DNA of 64,000 bases from Notamacropus eugenii (Eukaryota; Chordata; Mammalia; Diprotodontia; Macropodidae), in the NCBI RefSeq assembly GCF_028372415.1, contig NC_092872.1, positions 12,994,979 to 13,058,978 on the forward strand, read 5' to 3'. Below the pieces are notes generated by a model that did not search any database, was not told the origin of the DNA, and was given only the letters and a program-made list of their open reading frames with translations. The first letter of the stretch is position 1. Each line of letters begins with the position of its first letter. The translations under genes and the position numbers were made by a program. Positions 37,071 to 49,144 of the stretch are shown here, one piece after another.

Positions 37071-37769
37071 AAAATCTAGAAAAGAAGGCTACTGCAATCT
37101 GAATATATCCATGGTTTCTAATACAGACTGTCTTGATCAAACAAAAGAACCTTAAAGTAAGAAAGGAACTTAGTGGTCAGGAAATCAAATTTTAAAAAAG
37201 CTTATTAAGTGCTTATTATGTGTAAAGGCACTGTGATAAATGGTGGGGATAAATAAAAGCACAAAAAAATTCACTGGCCATTTTAAGCTGAAATATATTA
37301 CCAATTAGTTCATCCTGCTCATTTTATAGGTTATCTAACGTAACCTCATAATTGTCAACTAAACAGGCTTTAGTGAGGGAGACAAATATTGTAATGATGA
37401 GAACTAAAGACTCCATTAGAAGTGGAAAAACATCTTTTCATCTATTCCTTGGAAATGACTTCATCTCTCTCCTCTCCCCTGTTTAAAGGGTGATTCAAAA
37501 ATAATAAAACTCAAAAACCTACTTTTTGATAAAGTAGAAACTCATCCCAACCCTCTCTTTTAGAGGGCTGAAGCTGGACTCTCAGATCATTCCATTTTGA
37601 GTCTGCTGCCTTGCCTGATTTCAACTCTATGGAACAAGAAGCCCCCATGCCAGGTAATCTCTGATGTCCCCCTCCACCCTCACCCCCATTCCATTCTGAA
37701 ATCTTATTCCCCCTCCCACTTTCCTGCCTCCTTCTGTGTGTTGTATCCTGCTTTATAATAACAATATAT

Positions 37770-37900
37770 TAATAATAATATATATTATAATAAGCTTGAG
37801 GACAGGTATTATCTTTCTATTAATTGTATCCACAGGGCTTGGCACTGTGCCCAGCATGTCCTAGGCATTTAACAAATATCTATTGGATATAATTAATATT
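37770..37900 (+). repeat. L2-like LINE 3' end
   Basis: 'gcttgaggacaggtattatc', 'gtatccacagggcttggcac' and 'ggcatttaacaaatatctat'. Confidence 0.65.
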
Positions 37901-37904
37901 CTAG

Positions 37905-38455
37905 CTCATTCTTTCAAATGAATTTTATTATTTTATCCAGTTCTATAAAAAGTATGTCCTTAGATATTTGAATTGGCATGGTATTAAAAGTGTAAATTAC
38001 TTTTTGTAGTATGGTCATGTTTATTGTATTGGCATGGCCTAGTTATGGACACTGAATATTCCTCCAGTTATTCAAGTTATTCTTTATTTCTTTAAAGGGC
38101 ACTTTATAATTGAATCTATACAAGTCTTTTGTGTGCTGGGGTGGGGGTGGGGGCGGTGGCAGGGCATCAATCCCCTGATAGTTTATGCATTCTGTAGTTA
38201 TATGTAATGGGATTTCCCTTTCTATGACTGCTTCTAATGTTTTATTATTATTATATAAAAATGCTGTTAATTTTTGAAGAGTATTTTGTAGTCTGCAACT
38301 TTGCTAAAGCTATTAATTGTCTCAATTAGGATCTTTATTGATCTCCCAGGATTTTTCAAGTAAACCACTATATGATCACCAAACAGGGATAGTTTTATCT
38401 CTTCTTAAAATATCTTTACTCCTTCATTTCCTTCTATTGTCTCATTGCTGTTATT
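37905..38455 (-). mobile_element. Inverted 5' segment of an L1 (twin-priming)
   Basis: The reverse complement of this stretch reads as L1 ORF2 from the FADD region onward: it contains pieces like LLEKSWEINKD, then SFSKVADYKILF, and ends near LDKIIKFI. Directly after 38456 the same element continues in the plus direction at LYYKAAVIKT. This arrangement is the known product of twin priming during L1 insertion. Confidence 0.8.
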
Positions 38456-38863
38456 AACTGTATTATAAAGCAGCAGTCATCAAAACCATATGATATTGGT
38501 TAAAGAAGAGAGAGATAGGTCAACAGAACAGACAAGACAAGGGTGATTCAAAAATAATAAAACTCAAAAACATACTGTTTGATAAAGTAGAAAGCATTAC
38601 TTGGGGGAAAAAAGTTATTTGATTAAAAAACTCTGCTGGGAAAACATGAAAAACAGTCTGGCAGATCACATCTTACACCATATTCCACAATACATTCTAA
38701 ATGGAAACATGACCTTAATATTAAAGATCATACTATAAAAGATTAAAAGAGAAACAGATCACAGCTATGAAGAGAAGTATTTTTAACCAACCAAGAGACA
38801 GAGGCAAATAAAAAAGATAAAATAGATCACTTTGATTCACTGAATTGTAAAGCTTCTGCACAG
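38456..38863 (+). mobile_element. L1 ORF2, sense part (before the nested insertion)
   Basis: Decayed sequence matching the younger copy at 25313 onward ('tattataaagcagcagtcat', 'ttgataaagtag'). It is interrupted at 38864 by a half-L1 element and resumes at 41047. Confidence 0.82.
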
Positions 38864-38878
38864 ACATTAATGCATCTT

Positions 38879-41031
38879 TTTTTTTTTTATTTAACTTTTA
38901 ACATTTATTTTCAAAGTTTTGGGTTACAAATTTTCTCCCCTTTTATCCCCTCCCCCCCAAACCCAAGCATTCTAATTGCCCCTGTGACCAATCTGCTCTC
39001 TCTTCTACCCTCCTTCTCTGCCCTTGTCTCCGTCTTCTCTTTTGTCCTGTAGGGCCAGATAGCTTTCTTTACCCCTTAACCTGTATTTCTTATTTCCTAG
39101 TGGTAAGAACATTACAGTTGATCCTAACACTTTGAGTTCCAACTTCTTTAGCTCCCTCCCTCTCCACCCCTTCCCTTTGGAGGACAAGCAATTCAATATA
39201 GGCCAAATCTGTGTAGTTTTGAAAATGATTTCCATACTAGTTGTGTTGTATAGAACTATATTTCCCTCCATCCTATCCTGTCCCCCATTACTTCTATTCT
39301 CTTATGATCCTTTCCCTCCCCATGAGTGTCGACCTCGGATTGCATTCTCCTCCCCATGCCCTCCCCTCTATCCTCCCCCCCAGCCTGCTTGTGCCCTTGT
39401 CCCCCACTCTCCTGTATTGTGAGATAGATTTTCCTATCAAAATGAGTGTGCATTTTGTTCTTTCCTTTAGTGGAATGTGATGAGAGTAGACCTCATGATT
39501 TTCTCTCGCCTCCCCTCTTTATCCCTCCACTAATAAGTCTTTGCTTGCCTCTTTTGTGAGAGATAATTTGCCCCATTCAATTTCTCCCTTTCTCCTCCCA
39601 ATATTTCTCTCTCACTGCTTGATTTCATTTTTTTTTTTTAAGATATGATCCCATCCTCTTCAATTCACTCTGTGCACTGTCTCTACGTATGTGTGCGTGT
39701 GTGCATGTGTGTGTGTGTGTGTACTCCCACCCAGTACCCAGATACTGAAATGTTTCAAGAGTTACAAATATTGTCTTTCCATGTAGGAATGTAAACAGTT
39801 CAACTTTAGTAAGTCCCTTATGACTTCTCTTTGCTGTTCACCTTTTCATGGTTCTCTTCATTCTTGTGTTTGAAAGTCAAATTTTCTTTTCAGCTCTGGT
39901 CTTTTCATCAAGAAAACCTGAAAATCCTCCATTTCATTGAAAGACCATTTTTTCTCCTGAAGTATTATACTCAGTTTTGCTGGGTAGGTGATTCTTGGTT
40001 TTAGTCCTAGTTCCTTTGACTTCTGGAATATCCTATTCCATTCCCTTCGATCCCTTAATGTAGAGGGTGCTAGATCTTGTGTTATCCTGATTGTATTTCC
40101 ACAATACTTGAATTGTTTCTTTCTAGCTGCTTGCAATATTTTCTCTTTCACCTGGGAATTCTGGAATTTGGCCACAATGTTCCTAGGAGTTTCTCTTTTT
40201 GGATCTCTTTCAGGCGGTGTTCTGCGGATTCCTTGAATATTTATTTTGCCCTCTGGTTCTAGAATCTCAGGGCAGTTTTCCTTGATAATTTCATGGAAGA
40301 TGATGTCTAGGCTCTTCTTTTGATCATGGTTTTCAGGTAGTCCCAGAATTTTTACATTGTCTCTCCTGATTCTATTTTCCAGGTCAGTTGTTTTTCCAAT
40401 AAGATATTTCACATTATCTTCCATTTTTCCAATCTTCTCACTATGTTCTGTGATATCTGTCTTTCTCATAAAGTCCTTAGCGTCCATCTGTGCCATTCTA
40501 GTTTTGAAAGAACTATTTTCTTCAGTGAGCTTTTGAATCTCCTTTTCCATTTGGCTAATTCTGCTTTTGAAAGCATTCTTCTCCTCATTGGCTTTTTGAA
40601 CCTCTTTTGCCAATTGAGTTAGGCTAGTTTTCAAGGTGTTAATTTCTTCAACATTTTTTTGGTTCTCCTTTAGCAGGGAGCTGATCTGCTTTTCATGCTT
40701 CTCTTTCATCCCTCTCATTTCTCTTCCCAGTTTTTCCTCCACCTCTCTAACTTGATTTTCAAAATTCTTTTTGAGCTCTTCCATGGCCTGAGCCCATTGG
40801 GTGGGCTGGGACACAGAATCCTTGATTTCTGTGTCTTTGTCTGATGGTAAGCATTGTTCTTCCTCATCAGAAAGGAAGGGAGGAAATGTCTGTTCTCCAA
40901 GAAAGTAGCCATCAATAGTTTTATTTCTTTTCCCTTTTCTGGGCATTCTCCCCAGCCAGTGACTTGACCTCTGAATATTCTCCTCACACCCACCTCGCCT
41001 CCTGGTCCTCCCAGCCAGCGTTTGGGGACTA
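38879..41031 (-). mobile_element. Half-L1 (ORF1-only) element with 15-bp target duplication
   Basis: A 2.15-kb minus-strand insertion flanked by ACATTAATGCATCTT at 38864-38878 and 41032-41046. It has a short 5' leader (41031-40947), one intact ORF1, about 980 bases of 3' UTR with purine-rich strand and a (TG)n-containing stretch (39690-39722), and a poly(A) tail (T-run at 38879-38888). No ORF2 follows ORF1, so this is not a truncated full L1: both ends are present. Such HAL1-type elements depend on L1 reverse transcriptase. Confidence 0.85.
39858..40946 (-). CDS. L1-type ORF1 protein of the half-L1 element, intact
   Basis: 362 codons, no stops or frameshifts, from ATG 40946. A short basic/acidic N-terminus (1-50) is followed by a heptad-rich coiled coil (about 52-190), then an RRM-like domain starting RRDNVKILGLPE (194-205) with AARKKQFKY (273-281), and the C-terminal domain with LRDRREWNRIF and PRITYPAKLS (297-326). 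This is the standard L1 ORF1p architecture: a trimeric RNA-binding chaperone. An intact frame with intact target duplications implies a recent insertion. Whether it is expressed is unknown. Confidence 0.93.
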   Translation of the reverse strand: MPRKGKRNKTIDGYFLGEQTFPPFLSDEEEQCLPSDKDTEIKDSVSQPTQWAQAMEELKKNFENQVREVEEKLGREMRGMKEKHEKQISSLLKENQKNVEEINTLKTSLTQLAKEVQKANEEKNAFKSRISQMEKEIQKLTEENSSFKTRMAQMDAKDFMRKTDITEHSEKIGKMEDNVKYLIGKTTDLENRIRRDNVKILGLPENHDQKKSLDIIFHEIIKENCPEILEPEGKINIQGIRRTPPERDPKRETPRNIVAKFQNSQVKEKILQAARKKQFKYCGNTIRITQDLAPSTLRDRREWNRIFQKSKELGLKPRITYPAKLSIILQEKKWSFNEMEDFQVFLMKRPELKRKFDFQTQE

Positions 41032-41046
41032 ACATTAATGCATCTT

Positions 41047-41790
41047 GAATAAGAACTAAAGTGGTAAGATAGGGGGAAAATCTTTCTACCAATTTCTCTG
41101 ATAAAGGTGTGGTATTGAAGACATACAATTAAAAAATATGTTTAAGACTACTATCCCAATTGATAAATGGCCAAAAGATATAAATAAATAGTTCTCAAAA
41201 GAAGAACTATAAAGTATTCATAATCACATGAAAGGATGCTCAAAAATCACTAGTAATGAGAAATGCAAATATAACAACTCTGAAGTTTTACTCTGCACCC
41301 TGCAAATGAACAAAGATGATGAAAAAATGGCAATACTCAAAGTTTCGGAGTTGTGGAAGGATAGGTACACGAATAAGTTATTGGTGAAGCTGTGAAATGG
41401 TACAACCATTTTGGAAAACAAATGGGAATTATACAAATGAAGTGAATAAAATGACCACAATCAGAAGTTCCATTATTGGGCTTATACCCTAAGGAAGCCG
41501 TCATCAATATGAAGAAAGTCTTCAAGTACTCCAAAATATATATAACAGCACCTTTTCTGTGACAGCTAAGAATTCAAAACAAAGTATACGTACATCAAAT
41601 GGAGAATGGCTAAACAAATTGTGGTACATGAATGTAATGGGCCACTACTGTGATGATGCGTGTGATGAATACAGAGAAGCATGGAAAGGTCAATATGGAC
41701 CAATGCAAAGTGAAGTAAGCAGAGCCAAGAAAGCAACGAAAGAATGACATACCAAAAAACCAAAATAAAATGTTAACAAAATTATAAAGC
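41047..41790 (+). mobile_element. L1 ORF2 3' part (continuation after the nested element)
   Basis: Resumes the L1 interrupted at 38863. Frames keep NGEWLNKLWYMNVMGHYC and REAWKGQYGPMQSEVSRAKK near the C-terminus, with several frameshifts before them. An A-rich tail lies near 41760-41780. Confidence 0.82.
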
Positions 41791-41799
41791 TCAAGCTTG

Positions 41800-42210
41800 C
41801 TGTTGATTGTTCTTTGTTCTCAGAGGACCATGACAACAAGGGGTGACGCCATGACACGCAAGTGAACTGGATTTAAATGAGGGAGGGCTGGGCAAAGTCA
41901 CCAGACTCACTTTCTCCTCCCTGAGCCATCTGGTTCTGAAGATGGCCCTGGATGCAGTGGGAGACCTTGGCCTTTTTAGGCTAAGGTCTTAATTGTTTTT
42001 TTAATTGACTGAGGAAATACTCATTCAATAATTAAGGCTAGGTAAGAAATGAGGCACAGAATGGTCTCTTTCACCTAGTCCAAAAAAGAAAAAAAATCCA
42101 TTTGGGAGGGGAAGACCCTTGGGGTTTCTAGCCAAAACAGAAACAACTGCTATTTACATTCACTCTGAGCCAATCGGAGACCAAACACTGATCAAGTGGG
42201 GCTTGTTCTG
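41800..42210 (+). repeat. RTE-derived SINE, long-tailed form
   Basis: Shares 'gagggagggctgggcaaag' and 'ctcctccctgagccatctg' with the other copies and the extension 'ggatgcagtgggaga', 'actcattcaataatt' and 'aaaacagaaacaactgctat' with 28195-28610. Confidence 0.7.
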
Positions 42211-42397
42211 GGACCTACTGTTGGCCAATCAATGAAAGCCAGAGTAATTTGGGTTTAAAGAATCAAACTTAAGAAAAAATATATACCGAAAACTCCAAGA
42301 TATTTTGCAAGGTTTCAGGGCTCAAAATTTACATTCTTCTGGACAGAGCGTCTGCAGGTAAGGGTATAATACCCTATGTGGACAGAGGGGAGGGGAG

Positions 42398-42407
42398 GAA
42401 GGAGGAA

Positions 42408-42464
<57 letters not shown>

Positions 42465-42558
42465 AGGAAGGAAGGAAGGAAGGAAGGAAGGAAGGAAGGA
42501 AGGAAGGAAGGGAGGGAGGAAAGATAGATGGAAGGAAGGAAGGAAGGAAGGAAGAAAG
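42398..42558 (+). repeat. (GA)n and (GGAA)n simple repeat
   Basis: A GA dinucleotide run followed by GGAA tetranucleotide repeats, broken once near 42511-42534. Frames through it (RE repeats, SLSL repeats) are not genes. Confidence 0.97.
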
Positions 42559-42559
42559 G

Positions 42560-45095
42560 CAGGTATTATACATTACATTGTTTCAGACTTTTCTTTTTCC
42601 TCTCTAAAGAAACATTATTTATCATATAGGATTGTTCTCTGGAAGGGAAGGTGCAGGGAGACTTGGGATAACTGTAGTTATATAAGAAACAGAAAATATC
42701 AAGAAAATCTCGTTTAAAATAAATAAATAGAAAGTAGCATAGGGGAGAAGACACATAGTAGATTGGGAAACTGGCCATACCAGTTACCACATACAAGAAC
42801 CTTTTGAGACCTAGCTCTTTCAGAAAACTGTTGACCTAGAATTGATCACTTTAGCAGAGAAGTCCAGAATCAGATCAAAGACAGAAACTTTTAAGCACTG
42901 CTTCCCAGTGAGTACTTAGAGGTAATCTATGAACAAGCTACCTGCTCTCAAATTTCCAGATTCAACAACTAAACAGAAAGTTTCACAAATGTTTCCAAAG
43001 GTACTAAATTCCATCTAAATACACGGATTCAGTTGTCTTGAAATTCTAGAAAGGCTGTGTAATTATATACAAACTGTTTGTCTCTGTTTTCAACAGAGTA
43101 GGGTACTTAGTTAGAGAACCTTATCTTTTCCACTGACATTAAAAGCTATATGAACTCCATTTCTTCTATAGCTGCATTTACAATTCGTTTAAGCAGATCT
43201 TTGACAACTGTTTTTTCAACCAAAAATTCTAATTGTGCTTAAAAAAATGATCAGAAATTTAAAAATAAGCCTTCCAAGAAAGGGTCAAATTCAGAGACAA
43301 TATAGCGGGTTCAAAGCAAACTGTTTTCAACTAACACAATTTGGGCAAAAGATGAATTAGGAAACACTGCTGACGTCTTCTGACTAGAGAAGAATTAGGA
43401 AACACTGCTGACCTCTTCTGCCTAAGAGAAGAATTACACCAAAGAGACAGGAGAGGCCAACATTGAAGTAAGCCTCATTTTTTCATCATCATCATAATTA
43501 TTAACTTAGTTTCTCCTGACATCTGTATTTTTTTGGCAACCCAAATCAGGCTACAGTAGCTAGTCCTGCAGCCCACAGCTCCCACAGCCTATCAGAACCA
43601 GAATATTGGCTGTATACAGATATTGGTAATAACAGTGACATTAATAATGGTTCTTATGTACATAGAACTTTAAGATTTGCAAAGTAATTTAAATGCATTC
43701 TCTCCAAAGCCAACTCCTGCCTTGGTCAGGATTAGGGAAGGTGAGGGGGAGGAAGTTCAAACAAAATGCTATGGGCAAAAGTTAAGGCTAAACTTAAAGC
43801 TCTTTAGGAATACAGAATACTTCTGAAAGTCAGGTCATAACAGCTGATATGTTTCATCAGATAGGAAGATGCCTTAACAACCAAAAGAAAATTTAAAAAA
43901 TCCAAATTTTTCTTTTGTCCAAAGCAGATAAACTCTTGTTTTGGTCTTGTGGTAGCTAACAACTGTCATGACAACCAAAACAGTCATTTCTTCCAACCTT
44001 CCTTTACATTTCTCCAACTCATATCCACATACAATTTAAAATTTGTCTATCAATATAGTAACAAAACTGAATCTAATATGACTTTTGCTTCAGATTTAAT
44101 AATAAAATCTATAATTTCTAATTTCACATATTAAAAAGGGTTTTGTAGATGAAAGAGAATAACAAGAATCAGCGTACTGGAACAACCAGGCAGGGTTACA
44201 GAGAAAGCTGGGCATCTGGGTGCAGGTCACAATGCAACACAATGAAAACAGTGCTCTGGACCCCCAGGGCCCTAGTTGAAAGTCACTGGGGAGACTTCTG
44301 CAAAGCAATATACTCAAAAGAATTTCTATCCTGATATATAATATTAGTACTGAGAGATGAAAAGAGGGGAAATAATAACAATTCACACTTTAACATTTTC
44401 AAATTATTTCCCTCATAATAAGCAAAATAAGTCTTGCAAATAATTATTATTCCCACTTTAAAGAAAATAGATTCTGAGAGATTAGGTGACTTGCATTTCA
44501 ATCTAGATAACCTGACTTCATGCCTGGAAAAAAAAATAAAAACTATACCCCGAGTAAATGCATAGATGGACGGTGTATTTGCTTTAGGAGTGATCTAGAA
44601 ACTATTTTCTCTTGCCAAAAGAAACCATAAACTATAAAAATTTTCAATGCTGCCTGATAAAGAACTTTTGAAATCAAAATGTGTTTTCCTTATTTGTTAC
44701 TATGGTTACATTTATATAAAGATTCTACCAACTGAATCATTTGACTAAAACAATAAGCAAAACATTTTTTTACCCTTATTTTTAGTATTCAAGGGCAAAC
44801 TGTAAAAGTGAACTAGAAATGTAACTTTTTTCCCTTTCTAAGCTGTTATCTCACAAGTCAGAAATGAAAGCTTTTGAAAGAAGCTTTGTTAGCATTCTGA
44901 AAACCAAATGCTAGAAAAACAGTAAGACAACCATCTTTTGCAACTAAAAGAACCAAACAAAAACAAAAACAAACAAAAAAACATAGACTAACTTCTTTCC
45001 CTTCTGCAAAAGGAACAAGAATCCTATAAACAGTGGAACAGCTTAGTTCATATGTAGGAGAAAAATTAACTTTATCAAGTTTCCTCATTTCTGGG
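42560..45095. other. Spacer with minor MIR fragments
   Basis: No gene recognised. MIR-like pieces at 43620-43715 and 44380-44530. A 26-base segment with 'gaagaattaggaaacactgc' is tandemly duplicated around 43350-43410. Confidence 0.45.
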
Positions 45096-45119
45096 TAGAC
45101 AACTGGGGAATCCGAGGGA

Positions 45120-45720
45120 ATTTATTATTACTTCCTGTCCTATATGGGAAACCTTTCTATGACTTCCCCAGCAGGATATTCAGTATCTCTTTGAAGACCT
45201 CCAATAACCTTAGTACTTATTCCTTTACCATCCTGATTCCTCTCATCTATACTAACTCTAGTTTCTCATTAGCCTCATAACTGAACGCAACATTTCAGAT
45301 AAGTTCCAAATTATACAGTAGCACTACTAGCTTTCTTATCCTGAACACTATACTTGATCAGCTAAGATTGTATTAGCTTTTATGGCAACCAGATTACACT
45401 TAAATAGCTGTCCTCCTTTAACAACCACATACACCCTTGATGTTTTGACACCACTTCTAGGATACATTTTGGTTGGAAATGTACTGAAGTATGTATATTT
45501 TTTTTAAACCAACCATACATCTTTTCCTGGATCACTTGTAGTTTTCTTTCTTCTTAGGTCATAGTAGTCCTTTACTCACACATATATAACATCAAGTATT
45601 CAAGATTTGTTTTTACATTGCCTAAATTCCCCCATGCTCTTTCCCTTTCTCCCTCCCAGAGAGTTATTCCATACTAACCTTCTCTAACTATTTAATTCTA
45701 GGCCCAGGTCATAGACCCTC
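45120..45720 (+). mobile_element. CR1/L3-like LINE fragment
   Basis: 'gctaagattgtattagcttt' followed by 'tatggcaaccagattacact' is the standard word of the L3/CR1 3' region; degenerate upstream and downstream. Confidence 0.65.
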
Positions 45721-45729
45721 TTTAACAGT

Positions 45730-47385
45730 TGCCTCAGATCTGTACTTTGATATACTAAGTTAATGGGCTGCATCATTAAGTGTAAATCATAATCCAGGCC
45801 AGTAGTTTACAAACTGTTTTGATCATGCACCCCTATAAGAATCTTTTTTAGCATTAACTCCTGTGTTCATGTTATATACTTGTATTACTATATATGTATG
45901 TTTTTATACTTGCATATACTTATATGTAAATATTTATACACACACATGTATATGTAATAAAACTCACACAAAAAAGAAAGTTAAAAGGGATGGGATAAAG
46001 ATGAAATAACATTTTATCCTATGGTGAACAGGGAACCACTGGAGTTTACTAAGTGGAGAAGTGCACTGGCAGATGCAATAGCTAGTGCACATCATCTAGA
46101 ATGGTTTTCCCTAAAAAGGCAACGAAGCTGTCTTTGAAACCTGTCTTAGGCTCCAAAGCAGCTTCTGGGTTGTCCAAGTCATAAAAGTTCAAGACTTGAG
46201 GAGTCAGAGCTCTTCAGGTCCCACAGACTCCTTGCTGCTAAGAGGGTCAACACACTTCTTTAATCAATGCTATATTCAATTGAACCAGTGCTGTATCTTT
46301 TCTGAACACCCCATGCTCTTAGCAGATGTTGGGAGGATGGGTAGGAATAGGAAAGAGAGTTTGCACAGCCACAAGTCATTAGTGGAAGGGGGCCAAGTGG
46401 GGTAAAGGAAGTAGTGTCACTGAGTGGGAGACAAGTGCCCAGATTGGTTATCACGGAAGGGCGGCATTCAACGCATATTTCTGACCTTTTATTGGTTGAT
46501 CACAAACCCCTTGAGGGAGGTCCTGGCCCCCACTTGGTATACCAAAGGTCAAGCAATATGCATCTTTCACTCACTTTATTATTGCACTGCAGATGGTTAG
46601 ATCAATATCATTGGCATTCTGTAGATTTCATTGAAGATTCAATGACACCGAAAACTACAATATCATTTAAGGAGTATCTGAAGACCAGGAAGGAATTGTT
46701 CAGACGAAACACAGGTCATTATAAATGACAGCTGCTAACACCCTGGGTAAGCATGGGTCTCCTAGTTTTCCATTTCCCTCGACAAAAGCACTCAGCAAAT
46801 TTTTAATTATGGTCAGTCCCATTCGTCGTAGAATTCTATAAAATGCTAATTATATGCACAGAAGACATCTTTCTGAGGATGGCATTCAGCATTGCATTTT
46901 GTTCCACTTTTTTTTAAAACAGGTGATATGATAGGTAGTGGGCAAAAACCCCGCCAACAATTTGTATTCTCTGTACCTTTCATTCAACTGTGCGGTTATA
47001 AACATGTAATCTCCTGTAGAAATCATCTACAAAAGCCTATCTGTTCTTTTCTCACGTTTTCGTCAGCATAGAACATTCACGTAAAGACATGCTAAAATGA
47101 GGGAAAATGGTATATAAGGTTCTCTTATTTTTTCAGTCGCCTTAAAAAAAAAATTGCACCTTTTGAGATCTTTCCCCTTTATCGTCAAAGTTATTCCCTG
47201 AATGCCCATACAGGTGCAGCACCTAGTCTGAATATTGTATGCACGGATTTATGTGAGCAGGCACAATCATTTTCCTCAACTTCATCTTAAGTGCCATTGC
47301 CACTCTCTTATACTGGAGTGTGTTATAGCCCAAATACTCAACAATGCAGTAATCGCTGCTGTATAAAAGGCACTGTGCTAGTAGC
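45730..47385. other. Spacer; one exon-like open frame end
   Basis: 45780-46060 is AT-rich. 46414-46728 holds an open frame ending SFKEYLKTRKELFRRNTG and a stop, preceded by an acceptor-like TTATTATTGCACTGCAG (46577-46593). No family recognised and coding use is unproven; the region could equally be an unclassified transposon. Confidence 0.3.
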
Positions 47386-47389
47386 TGCA

Positions 47390-47720
47390 CTGTAATCATT
47401 ATTGCAATTCAGTTCAATAAATTAAGTGTCTACCATGTGCCAGGCACTGTGGTGCAAAGCAGTGGGGACACAAAAAGAGGCAAAAGAGAGTCCTTGCCCT
47501 CAAAGAGTTTACAATCTAAAGGGACAGACAATCTTCAAGCAAATACATAGGAAACAAGCTCTGGGCAGGATAAATAGGAAATCATTAAAAGGAAAAAAGT
47601 ACTGCAAATAAGAGGGATTAGAAAAGGCTTCCTGTAAGAGGTGGGGTTTTAGTTGGGACTTAAAGGAAGTCAGAGGTCAATAGTCAGAGCAGAGGAGGGA
47701 GACTGTTACAGATAAGAAAC
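47390..47720 (+). repeat. Ancient interspersed repeat, best-preserved copy
   Basis: Reads 'taccatgtgccaggcactgt', 'ggggacacaaaaagaggcaa', 'ccctcaaagagtttacaatc', 'agaaaaggcttcctgtaag', 'gggttttagttgggacttaa' in order. It serves as a reference for the more decayed copies. Opposite-sense or same-sense frames in it are not genes. Confidence 0.75.
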
Positions 47721-47724
47721 AGAT

Positions 47725-49140
47725 CATTATAAAATACAAGAAAATCTGTTACATTTTAAATTTACTTAGTCCATGTGGTTTCATCTTTAAGCTACCAATC
47801 TAATTTGTTTTAGAAACCTTTACACCAAACTCTCTCTAAGCTCATTTTCTCTAAAAACTTCTCATGACTTTTATGAAGACATTACTATTGTCTTCTGCCA
47901 TCATCCTCTATAATATTTTTATTAATGACCTGTACTACTATCTCAATGTTATCCAAAGTTCTCTACTTGGCAAGGATACTGTTTTTCCTGGCCAAGACTA
48001 TTTAGAGGTTCTTTAGGTCTTCTTTGTACAAAAAAACAATTTTGTGTTGGTTAAGCTTCTCTTTTAAAAAATGGCGCTAGTCAAAATGAGTGTTTACTTT
48101 TATCTGTTTCCCATTTGGGGAGTTAAAGGCTCCTCTAAACAGGTTGGGTTGTCACTGCTGTAATCACATAAAGTGTTCTCTTTCCATATTCATTCTTCCT
48201 TTTAATTTGTTGTTCATATTTCCAGTTGTTCTAATATCTAACTAGATAACAATGTGAATACAGATTGATTACTGATGCTGAAATGATTTATGAAACTAGG
48301 TGTTTCTTGTCAATCCAACATCTTCTTACCTATCATTGAAAAGAAAGTTACCATGTGCACCATGAAACTTCAGAGCAGTCAGTGGATCTTACTGACTGCT
48401 GTTACTTCTTGAATCTGAACTATATTTTTAAATACTGTTTTTGCTGCTTCCCTGTATACCCACTTTCATATTAAAGTCAACAAATATCAAAATAACAGGT
48501 AACTTAATTTGGAGGATCTTGTCAAGTTCAAGTCAATTCAATAAATTTGCTTTCAGCATTCTTCAGTGAATTCTCACATTTTATAATACTCTACAATGGA
48601 TTTCGCACATGATGCAATTATCTCCACTGTTTGATCATGTTCACTGTGAACGCTGTAGGACCACATGACCTGAAGTCCCATTAAATGCTTCCATTAGCCA
48701 CATTATGAAAATAATTCAGTCATTCCTTTATTTTCCCCTCTGAGAAACTCCAAGAAGCTAACTATTTTTTATGTCTTCTAATTTCCTTACATCAAGAATA
48801 ACAACACGGACATGGTCCAGTTCTCTCAGAAGTACGCCAAGATGGCGGGTCTGGTCACACACAAACACTAGACTTTGGGAAAGCAGATCTGAAAAAAGAT
48901 ACCATGACTAGAGGATCTAAAAGGATAAAAGCTCTCAAAAATTAAATCCTGACAAATACCATTCCATTGCAAATGATCCTAATGAGGAAAAAAAGGGTTT
49001 AAAAAAGCATTAAAAAAAATGTGGCTGTACTCAGAGGTTTCTGAATTCACCCACTGCTTAGGATGGATGATACATGAACAGATGACAGAGACTATTATTC
49101 AACTTCAATTGTGCTTATAATTTTCTTTTTGAGAAGAATA
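47725..49140. other. Spacer without recognised gene
   Basis: AT-rich unclassified sequence. A lone GCCAAGATGGCGGG (48836-48849) matches a YY1 site and also the L1 5' end word. Confidence 0.4.
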
Positions 49141-49144
49141 AACA

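Noticed and set aside
42322..42717. Open frames with RE or SL repeats
   Set aside because: Translation of (GA)n/(GGAA)n simple repeat.
48836..48849. YY1 site as promoter
   Set aside because: A single GCCAAGATGGCGGG without CpG island or other sites; it may be a remnant of an L1 5' end.
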